Assembly: GCA_030637775.1 (NCBI GenBank)
Contig: DAOWFY010000008.1
Coordinates: 1 to 9,878, forward strand
Source of the DNA: DAOVGU01 sp030637775 [NCBI: bacterium]
GTDB lineage: Bacteria; Ratteibacteria; UBA8468
Direction of reading: 5' to 3'
DNA: 9,878 bases
Position 1 is the first letter of the stretch, and each line of letters opens with the position of its first letter. This document shows, piece after piece, positions 1 to 5,622 of the stretch. The notes beneath the pieces are model-generated. The model searched no databases. It was not told where the DNA came from and was given only the letters and a program-made list of their open reading frames with translations. The translations under genes and the position numbers were made by a program.

Positions 1-95
1 AGGGTATAAATACACCTCCTTTAAAAAATTCCAGGAGTTATCCACAGTATTAACAGGCACTAACTCCCCCCTTGGAGAACCCCCTATTAACTATG
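1..95 (-). promoter_or_regulatory. Structured 5' leader and strong ribosome binding site of a gene outside the window
   Basis: The leader ends with AAAGGAGGTG (22-13), a near-perfect Shine-Dalgarno sequence. No ATG, GTG or TTG follows it at a normal distance inside the window, so the start codon is probably just past position 1. Upstream on the minus strand, CTCC (77-74), GGAGTTA (67-61), TAACTCC (40-34) and GGAGG (19-15) can pair in alternative ways (1-2 and 3-4, or 2-3). The 2-3 stem has 7 bp and is followed 5 bases later by six T (28-23). A regulatory role is inference. Confidence 0.45.
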
Positions 96-101
96 AATAA
101 T

Positions 102-130
102 ATTATATCCCTATGTGTAACCTTTGTCTA
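102..130 (-). promoter_or_regulatory. Sigma70-type promoter reading toward the left edge
   Basis: On the minus strand TAGACA (130-125), a 17-base spacer and a perfect TATAAT (107-102) form a near-consensus promoter. Predicted transcription starts near 95 and runs out of the window. No terminator is visible between it and the PilX-like stop at 172, so read-through from the pilus operon is also possible. It presumably drives the next gene, just outside, separately from the operon. Confidence 0.7.
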
Positions 131-171
131 TCAGTTCTACCGAGCAAACACTAATTTTTTTTACTAATTCC

Positions 172-1272
172 CTATTTCTCCTGCCAGGATGTGACGGAGT
201 AGATCTTGGTGCCGCCAGAGAAAGGTAAATCTATGGAGCCTGATAGATCTAAATACTCAATCGTTGAATCCGTCTCCAACTTAAAAGTTTCGCCAACTAT
301 CGAGCCGTACAAAGTGGAGGTAGTCTCTATCTTGACCTGACCCTTAGGTCCGAAGAGCACAGCATAGCAGGCTGAATCCGTTTCTAATTTAATTGCATCA
401 ATACCGTCATAGTCAGAAAAAAGCCCCACCGCCGTTGCCGCAGAGGAACCCACAACAGAGTTACTCTCCAGCTTTATGTATCCTTCAGCAACAATTATCC
501 CCGGACCAACAATCGTTACTCCATCGCCTTCAAGATTACCATAAATATAGATGATGCCATTGATGGGACTAAGAACGGGTATATTCAGAGTGGCGCCGGT
601 GACGTCCCAGTCTTCATTATGGGTATATCCTACCTCGGTAGCCTTGGTGGCGTAATCAACCATATCAAGGGTAGGCAGGGTTATTTCGTCGGCACTGTCT
701 TGAGAACCTTCGCTGAAAGTTCCGTCACCACTGACGGCTCCGTGTGCCGATCCCGCACCAGTAACGGCGACCCCTTCGTTTATTATATTAGTATTACTAT
801 GCAGATCTCCGGTGATACTAACCGGGGCTTCAACCTTTAAAAGTTCCTTAGTGCAAACTGTATAATCAAAGGCAGCTGCCCTTCCTTTCGTTACTACTTT
901 AACCCTCCTTTTCGCCATTAAGGGGGAACTCGTACTGGGTGTGTAGCCGGTGGCTTCAATTTCAATTACTGGATCGCTAGTCAGGTCGGCCGTAACTGTG
1001 AAATCACCCATTATCTCACCCCCTGAGCTGGAAAAAGAGGTCACAGTTTTGGTAGCGGGGGACCCGCTCCAGCTGGCAATGTTTCCATAGTTCAGTTCCC
1101 AGATAGCCAGCTCTATTCCGGCTTCGGCAAGATTGATGGCAGAGATTCTTCTGTAGGAGCGAAGGGTCAATCTCTGCTCGGATGAGATCATCGAGAGATG
1201 GACCCCTCCTAAGGCAAGAAGAACAGCCATAATAATTGTAACAACAATCAGGATGAATCCCTTCTGGTCCAT
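172..1272 (-). CDS. PilX-like pilus assembly/minor pilin-like protein with repetitive beta-rich C-terminus
   Basis: 366 residues; GGGAG lies 5 bases before the ATG. The N-terminus MDQKG-FILIVVTIIMAVLLALGG resembles a prepilin signal followed by one membrane helix (about 6-27), but the mature Glu5 is absent, as in PilX-type proteins. RRISAINLAEAGIELAIWEL (about 41-60) is the AEAGIExAxxxLN signature of PilX N-terminal domains. The middle has the family's ITGDLHSNTNI (153-163) and a turn-rich region. The C-terminal third shows short repeated strands: IKLESNS (266-272), IKLETDS (294-300), VKIETTS (313-319) and FKLETDS (330-336), with VLFGPKG and GSIVG between. This looks like a right-handed beta-solenoid, as in bactofilin-like or 'polymer-forming' segments. 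It is the last gene of the operon in the window. The role is probably in the pilus tip complex or adhesion; the exact function is unknown. Confidence 0.8.
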   Translation of the reverse strand: MDQKGFILIVVTIIMAVLLALGGVHLSMISSEQRLTLRSYRRISAINLAEAGIELAIWELNYGNIASWSGSPATKTVTSFSSSGGEIMGDFTVTADLTSDPVIEIEATGYTPSTSSPLMAKRRVKVVTKGRAAAFDYTVCTKELLKVEAPVSITGDLHSNTNIINEGVAVTGAGSAHGAVSGDGTFSEGSQDSADEITLPTLDMVDYATKATEVGYTHNEDWDVTGATLNIPVLSPINGIIYIYGNLEGDGVTIVGPGIIVAEGYIKLESNSVVGSSAATAVGLFSDYDGIDAIKLETDSACYAVLFGPKGQVKIETTSTLYGSIVGETFKLETDSTIEYLDLSGSIDLPFSGGTKIYSVTSWQEK

Positions 1273-1311
1273 CTTTCTCCCTTTTAATTTTTTACTTCTG
1301 TATATCTAAGG

Positions 1312-1448
1312 CGAGGAAGTTCCCTGAAGCGTGCCTTGTTACCGACAAGCGGGCACGGTGTCCGCCAAAGGCGGACGAGCGAGGAGCAACGAGAGTGTAG
1401 TTTGCCTCGCTGGGGCAAACAAACGTGCCGCTGAAGGGAACTTCCGAG
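1312..1448. repeat. Palindromic element, copy 1 (intergenic)
   Basis: Ends GGAAGTT...AACTTCC (1315-1321, 1439-1445). It has the same order of hairpins as copy 2: the CTTGT-TACCG-ACAAG stem, GTCCGCC-AAA-GGCGGAC (1360-1376), and GTTTGCC/GGCAAAC (1400-1420). Where the sequences differ in stems, both arms differ together. It fills most of the 181-base gap between the PilW-like and PilX-like genes, starting 6-9 bases after the PilW-like stop. There is no T tract, so it does not look like a terminator. Confidence 0.85.
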
Positions 1449-1453
1449 CCTCC

Positions 1454-2131
1454 TTATTTATTCCGTAACTTAACAACAGAATTTAAGGTTTCTTGATAGG
1501 TTCTGTTCAATCTGGTTCTGCTGGCAGTTAATTCAATGGCAACATAAGTTCCAGCGGAACTAAAGATTAAGGAACTGATATTATTAGCAATAACATTAGT
1601 ATTATCGATTCTGCTGCTTCCGGTACCATAAGCATCCATAATCCTTTCTAAATTGGCTAAATTAAGCTGGTAGATGAGATAGTCATATTCATCGGGAATG
1701 ATATCTCTATTCGTATCTATGGAAGGAATCTCCAGGACGAGGCAGTTAGTTGAAGTGGTATAACCTCCCCAGGCTGATAGCACCTGAGTTGCCCATTTAA
1801 TATCCTTAGACATCCAGTCCAGAGCCAACCTGGCATCGGCGTAAATATCCAGATAGGTTCTGCTGGAATCAAAACTTCGCTGACTGCCTAAGTAGAGAAA
1901 AAGGATTACCCCCAGGATAAAGGAGGCCAAGACCACCGAAACCATTATTTCCACAAGGGTAAACCCTGTTCTTTTTCTCCCCCACAAAGGCTTGGTAGTT
2001 TCCTTTAGGCGTGCCTTGTTACCGACAAGCGGGCACGGTGTCCGAAGGACGAGCGAGGAGGAACGAGAGCGAAGATTTCCTCGCTGGGGAAATCGAGCGT
2101 GCCGCCGAAGGGAACTACCGAGTCTATTCAT
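1454..2131 (-). CDS. PilW-like minor prepilin with a repeat-encoded, abnormally long leader
   Basis: 225 residues from the ATG that overlaps the PilV-like stop (ATGA). The prepilin signal is not at the N-terminus but at RKRTG56-F57TLVEIMVSVVLASF, so the leader would be 56 residues instead of the usual 5-30. Residues about 4-48 are encoded by a palindromic repeat (1991-2122) whose length there is a multiple of three and which contains no stop in this frame. The mature part (about 169 residues) has the hydrophobic N-helix, then RLALDWMSKDIKWATQV (about 101-117), the D/K-rich helix typical of PilW/GspJ-like proteins. NRDIIPDEYDYLIYQL and a beta-rich end (YVAIELTASRTR) follow. A TTG at codon 49, preceded by AAAGGA at 12 bases, would give the conventional leader MWGRKRTG, so the true start is open. 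Function: probably a minor pilin in the tip complex. Confidence 0.8.
   Translation of the reverse strand: MNRLGSSLRRHARFPQRGNLRSRSSSLVLRTPCPLVGNKARLKETTKPLWGRKRTGFTLVEIMVSVVLASFILGVILFLYLGSQRSFDSSRTYLDIYADARLALDWMSKDIKWATQVLSAWGGYTTSTNCLVLEIPSIDTNRDIIPDEYDYLIYQLNLANLERIMDAYGTGSSRIDNTNVIANNISSLIFSSAGTYVAIELTASRTRLNRTYQETLNSVVKLRNK
1991..2122. repeat. Palindromic element, copy 2 (inside the prepilin leader)
   Basis: An imperfect palindrome with ends GGTAGTT...AACTACC (1994-2000, 2113-2119), extendable to 1991-2122 (132 bases, 3x44). Internal hairpins: GTGCC/GGCAC around CTTGT-TACCG-ACAAG (2011-2035), GTCC-GAA-GGAC (2040-2050), and GATTTCC/GGAAATC with a TCGCTGG-like loop (2074-2094). It shares a 36-base identical block (2009-2044) with copy 1. 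It lies after codon 3 of the PilW-like gene and keeps the frame open. Confidence 0.85.
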
Positions 2132-2517
2132 TGCTTATCGATTCCCTCTCGCGTTATTAGCGTGACCAGACTTTTAGTTGAACTTCTGCCCTGAGCTGAG
2201 GTCCAGCTCACCGTTACAGTTACTTTTTTGATATCATCCTCTCCTGCAATATAGGTGTCGTCAACGGTTACCGTACCGACAGGATTAGCGAGATGAGCAA
2301 ATCCGGGAGTGGTAAATGTTCCTCCCACAATGTTATTGAAGGCCATATCTCTGATTAGTTCCATCTCCTCCTGGGCGGCCTGGGTAGCGATAAAAATCTC
2401 CCTTGTCTCGGTGCTAATGCCAAAACCATAAGAAAAGATACTGACGATGCCGATGGAGATGATGATAATGATAAGAATGGTCAGAGTTATCTCAATCAGC
2501 GTAAACCCCTTCTTCAT
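2128..2517 (-). CDS. PilV-like minor prepilin
   Basis: 129 residues. A class III signal is at the extreme N-terminus: MKKG, then FTLIEITLTILIIIIISIGI, so prepilin peptidase should cut after G4 and N-methylate the Phe. Glu5 of the mature protein is present. The hydrophobic helix is about 20 residues. QAAQEEMELIRDMAF (about 46-60) is the alpha1-C segment pattern seen in PilV-type pilins (A..QeemE.ir). The C-terminal beta segment (KKVTVTVSWTSAQGR, then LVTLITREG) matches the V-x-V-x-W...T-x-I pattern of that group. It lacks the cysteines common in pilin C-termini. The likely role is in the minor-pilin complex at the fibre tip. Translation depends on coupling to pilC, with no clear Shine-Dalgarno site. 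The stop TGA overlaps the next ATG (ATGA). Confidence 0.85.
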   Translation of the reverse strand: MKKGFTLIEITLTILIIIIISIGIVSIFSYGFGISTETREIFIATQAAQEEMELIRDMAFNNIVGGTFTTPGFAHLANPVGTVTVDDTYIAGEDDIKKVTVTVSWTSAQGRSSTKSLVTLITREGIDKQ

Positions 2518-2519
2518 CT

Positions 2520-3731
2520 TTACTTTACTAATTGGGTGATCTTAAATATGGGTAACAACATCGCAACAGCAATTCCGCCGATAACCACCCCCAAAAGAAC
2601 CATAATCACCGGCTCAATCAAACTGGTTAGACCACTGACCGCGGCATCAACCTCGGCATCGTAGAAGTCAGCCACTTTAGAAAGCATCTCCTCCAAGGAG
2701 CCGGTTTCCTCCCCGACTGCAATCATTCGGGTAACCATCGGAGGAAAGACGCCTGATTTAGTTAAGGGTTCAGCAATCGGTTCGCCCTCGCGGATATTCT
2801 TCCTCGCCTCATTGACCGCCTTTTCTACCACCTTATTGCCCGAGGTTTTGCCCACAATCTCCAGAGCATTTAGGATTGAGATACCGCTTTTAACTAAAGT
2901 GGACAGTGTCCTGGAGAAGCGGGAAACTACCACCTTCCTGACCAGTTTTCCAATGATGGGAAGTTTCAATAAAATGGTATCGAACTGAAACTTTCCTTTT
3001 TCGCTACGGACGTAGAAGCGAAAAGCAAGAAAAAGCAAGAATATCCCTCCAAAAACAGCAAAGAACCAGTGGCGAAAGATATCACTTATGAGAAGAAGAA
3101 AAGCGGTTGGTCCAGGAAGTGACCCCCCTAAACCTTCAAAAATGCCTTTGAATGTGGGGATAACTTTGAGAAGCAAAAAAGAGGTAACAATTATCGCCAT
3201 CACAATAATGGCCGCAGGATACGTCAGAGCAGATTTAATCTTCTTACGCAATGTACTTGTCGCCTCAAGATAGTTGGCTAACCTGTCTAACATATCATCC
3301 AGAGCACCAGAAGCCTCCCCGGCCCTCACCATATTTATATAGAGTGGGGAGAAGACCGTGGGATGTTTTTCTAAGGCTTCGGAGAGGTTGCTTCCGGTAC
3401 TGACGTCATCCCTGAGCTTTCCAATCAGTGCTTGAAAACCCCTATTTTCCATCTGTTTTGAGAGCGTGTCTAAGGTTTGAATCATCGGAAGTCCAGCATC
3501 CACCATCGTTGCCAACTGCCGGGAAAAAACAACTAAATCATCTAACTTAATTTTTGCTGTTACCCGAGGTGCTCTTTTCCTTCTTTCCCTTCTTCTTTCG
3601 GGAGCAAGGGAGATAATAGTGAGTTTGCGCTCCCGCAGGCTTGTTGTAACTTCCGCCTCATCTGCCGCTTCCATTGTACTGGTGATTAACTCTCCCTCTA
3701 ATGTCCTTGCCGAATAACGATATAAAGCCAT
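2520..3731 (-). CDS. pilC: Type IV pilus inner-membrane platform protein PilC (GspF family)
   Basis: 403 residues, the usual length. It has an N-terminal cytoplasmic stretch (YRYSARTLEGELITSTMEA), then two tandem T2SF domains. The first (about 70-190) carries FSRQLATMVDAGLPMIQTL and the second (about 270-395) the equivalent FSRTLSTLVKSGISILNAL. Both have the GE(x)SG/GEETGSLEEML helix-turn signature (VRAGEASGALDDML, AVGEETGSLEEML). Three transmembrane helices follow the family plan: about 171-190, 221-240 and a C-terminal one at about 373-395 (VIMVLLGVVIGGIAVAMLLPIF). The protein couples PilB and PilT rotation to insertion or removal of pilin subunits. AAGGAG lies 5 bases before the ATG, giving it a strong independent site. 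The stop is 2 bases before the PilV-like start (TAA-AG-ATG), so the minor pilin is translationally coupled. Confidence 0.95.
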   Translation of the reverse strand: MALYRYSARTLEGELITSTMEAADEAEVTTSLRERKLTIISLAPERRRERRKRAPRVTAKIKLDDLVVFSRQLATMVDAGLPMIQTLDTLSKQMENRGFQALIGKLRDDVSTGSNLSEALEKHPTVFSPLYINMVRAGEASGALDDMLDRLANYLEATSTLRKKIKSALTYPAAIIVMAIIVTSFLLLKVIPTFKGIFEGLGGSLPGPTAFLLLISDIFRHWFFAVFGGIFLLFLAFRFYVRSEKGKFQFDTILLKLPIIGKLVRKVVVSRFSRTLSTLVKSGISILNALEIVGKTSGNKVVEKAVNEARKNIREGEPIAEPLTKSGVFPPMVTRMIAVGEETGSLEEMLSKVADFYDAEVDAAVSGLTSLIEPVIMVLLGVVIGGIAVAMLLPIFKITQLVK

Positions 3732-3741
3732 TTTTTCTCCT

Positions 3742-5559
3742 TCACTCCTCGGAGGTGACGCGCATAACCTCCTCTAAGGTTGTGGTTCCCCTTTTAAAGT
3801 TTTTCACAGCATTATCCCGCAGGGTAGCCATTCCTTTTTCGATGACCTTCTTCTTGATCACATCGGCCGGAGCCTCCTTGATTGCCAATTCCCTAATTTC
3901 CCCATCCATAAGAAAAACCTCAGCCGTAGCCATTCTTCCATAGTAACCGGTCTGATTGCATTTCTTACACCCTTTCCCATGATAGAAAATGGGTTTTTCT
4001 CTCGTGGTTTCCAATTTTACTCCTATTCTCGCCAAAACTTCCTGGGGAATCTCTACCTCTTCTTTACAGGAATCACAGATTTTACGCATTAGCCTTTGGG
4101 CCGAGATCATAATTATTGAGGAGGCAATAAGAAAAGGTTCCACCTGCATATCAATTAGCCTGGTGATGGCGCTGGGAGCATCATTGGTATGAAGGGTAGA
4201 TAGCACCAGTTGTCCGGTAAGAGCGGCCTTCACCGCAATGTCTGCGGTCTCAAAATCTCTAATCTCCCCGATGAGGATGATGTCCGGACTCTGGCGAAGA
4301 ATGGCGCGTAGCCCCTTAGCAAAGGTTAAGCCTATTTCCGGTTTAACGGCAATCTGAGTGATACCGGGAATCTGGTACTCCACCGGATCTTCAATGGTAA
4401 TAATATTACGGTCTGCGGTGTTAAGTTTATTTAAGATGGAGTAGAGGGTAGTTGACTTTCCCGAACCGGTTGGTCCGGTGATGAGAATCATTCCATAGGG
4501 TCTGCTTGTTGCCTTCTCCATTTGCGCCAGTGGCCCGGGCAAAAATCCTAAATCGGATAACCCCAGGGAAAGGCTTGACCTATCCAGGGCACGAAGCACT
4601 ACCTTTTCCCCAAAACTGATGGGTAGCACACTGACCCGATAATCGATCTCCTTCTCTTCCATTTTAACCCGGAATCTTCCATCCTGCGGAAGTCTTCTTT
4701 CGGTAATATCAAGGTTAGACATAATCTTTAATCTGGCACTAATTGCCTGCTGCAGCCGTTTAGGGAGCTCAGTTTCTTCGTGGAGGATTCCATCGACGCG
4801 ATAGCGGAGGCGAAAATCCTTCTCGTAGGGCTCAAGATGAATATCGCTTGCTCTCCTCTGATAGGCTTGAAGGAGAATATAGTCAACCAATTTTACTACC
4901 GGGGTCTGGTCGGCCTCCTTAAGAAGATCCCTTTCCTCAATTACCTCCTCGACCACAACCTCCACCTTTTCCTTCCTTATTTTTCCAATGAGTTCCTCCA
5001 CGCTCTCTTCCGCCATTGATTCAGTGGCGGATTCTGGCAATTCTTTTGCCTCTTCCTTAATTACCTCGACAGACTTCCCTTTAAAATCGGCGGTAAGACC
5101 AGCAAGCATCTTATCCACATCCAATTTCTCCTCTTCTCGAGAATAGGACTTTCTGATGGTCTCGGCAATATCCTTCCTCGTAGAAAGACAATAGCGAATA
5201 TTATAGCCGGTGGTACTCTTAAGGTCATCAATGGCTAAGATATTTAAGGGGTCAGCAGTAGTAATGGTAAGAGTTTTACCAATGAGGGAGATCGGAAGGA
5301 CATTATAGTAACGGGCTGTCTCTATCGGAATGAGTTTAAGAGCGGATGGCTCTGGTTTGATTTTGCTCAGGTCAAGGGAGGGAAGGTTCAAATTTTCCGA
5401 GAGGGCGGATAAAAGATCCTTCTCCGAAATTAAACCTTCATCTAAAAGAATCCTGGAAAGAGGAAGTCTCTTTTGCTTCTGGATAGAGAGGGCTCTTTCA
5501 TAATCCTCTCTTTTGAGGAGATTATTCTTTAAAAGGATTTCCTCTATTTTTTTACTCAT
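3742..5559 (-). CDS. pilB: PilB/GspE-family type IV pilus extension ATPase (intact)
   Basis: 605 residues, full family length. MshEN/T2SSE_N domain at about 1-140, then a long acidic, helix-prone linker (about 140-215, rich in Glu/Lys), then the core beginning at TPVVKLVDYILLQAYQRRASDIHLEP (219-244). Motifs: LPQDGRF (290-296), Walker A GPTGSGKST (362-370), Asp box TIEDPVEY (388-395), Walker B DIILIGEIRD (426-435, Glu 432), His box STLHTNDA (454-461), zinc cysteines 495, 498, 531 and 534. All catalytic residues are present. The hexamer sits at the inner membrane and powers pilin addition through PilC, whose gene follows after 10 bases. The ATG at 5559 has no good ribosome binding site: the palindrome ends 9 bases upstream. 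Type II secretion GspE is an alternative name, but pilT and pilV/W/X-like neighbours favour a type IV pilus. Confidence 0.93.
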   Translation of the reverse strand: MSKKIEEILLKNNLLKREDYERALSIQKQKRLPLSRILLDEGLISEKDLLSALSENLNLPSLDLSKIKPEPSALKLIPIETARYYNVLPISLIGKTLTITTADPLNILAIDDLKSTTGYNIRYCLSTRKDIAETIRKSYSREEEKLDVDKMLAGLTADFKGKSVEVIKEEAKELPESATESMAEESVEELIGKIRKEKVEVVVEEVIEERDLLKEADQTPVVKLVDYILLQAYQRRASDIHLEPYEKDFRLRYRVDGILHEETELPKRLQQAISARLKIMSNLDITERRLPQDGRFRVKMEEKEIDYRVSVLPISFGEKVVLRALDRSSLSLGLSDLGFLPGPLAQMEKATSRPYGMILITGPTGSGKSTTLYSILNKLNTADRNIITIEDPVEYQIPGITQIAVKPEIGLTFAKGLRAILRQSPDIILIGEIRDFETADIAVKAALTGQLVLSTLHTNDAPSAITRLIDMQVEPFLIASSIIMISAQRLMRKICDSCKEEVEIPQEVLARIGVKLETTREKPIFYHGKGCKKCNQTGYYGRMATAEVFLMDGEIRELAIKEAPADVIKKKVIEKGMATLRDNAVKNFKRGTTTLEEVMRVTSEE

Positions 5560-5568
5560 TGCAGCAGT

Positions 5569-5622
5569 AGGGGTCAGGTCTCAACATTTGACAATTTTGT
5601 CAAATGTTGAGACCTGACCCCT
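5569..5622. repeat. Perfect 26-bp inverted repeat filling the gap between two ATPase genes
   Basis: AGGGGTCAGGTCTCAACATT... (5569-5594) is matched without a mismatch by its reverse complement at 5597-5622, with a 2-base TT loop. It spans from the stop codon of the upstream ATPase core to 9 bases before the next start. It has no T tract, so it is not an ordinary terminator. GGGGTCAGGTCT-type ends remind me of dispersed repeats linked to Y1/REP-associated transposases; that link is recollection, not shown here. Confidence 0.85.

Noticed and set aside
619-840. Plus-strand open frame of 73 codons
   Set aside because: It lies entirely inside the PilX-like gene on the other strand, has no ribosome binding site and shows no recognisable domain. 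The other plus-strand frames (3088-3273, 3701-3943, 3989-4192, 4780-5019, 5635-5829, 6802-6996, 7329-7607, 7600-7791, 7828-8016) are likewise shadows of pilus genes.
1312-1448. Palindromic copy 1 as a transcription terminator between the PilW-like and PilX-like genes
   Set aside because: On the minus strand no T tract follows the last hairpin, and a second copy lies inside a coding region, so termination is not its shared property.
5569-5622. Palindrome as an intrinsic terminator or CRISPR-like repeat
   Set aside because: There is no T run after the stem in either direction, and only one unit is present with no spacer-repeat periodicity.
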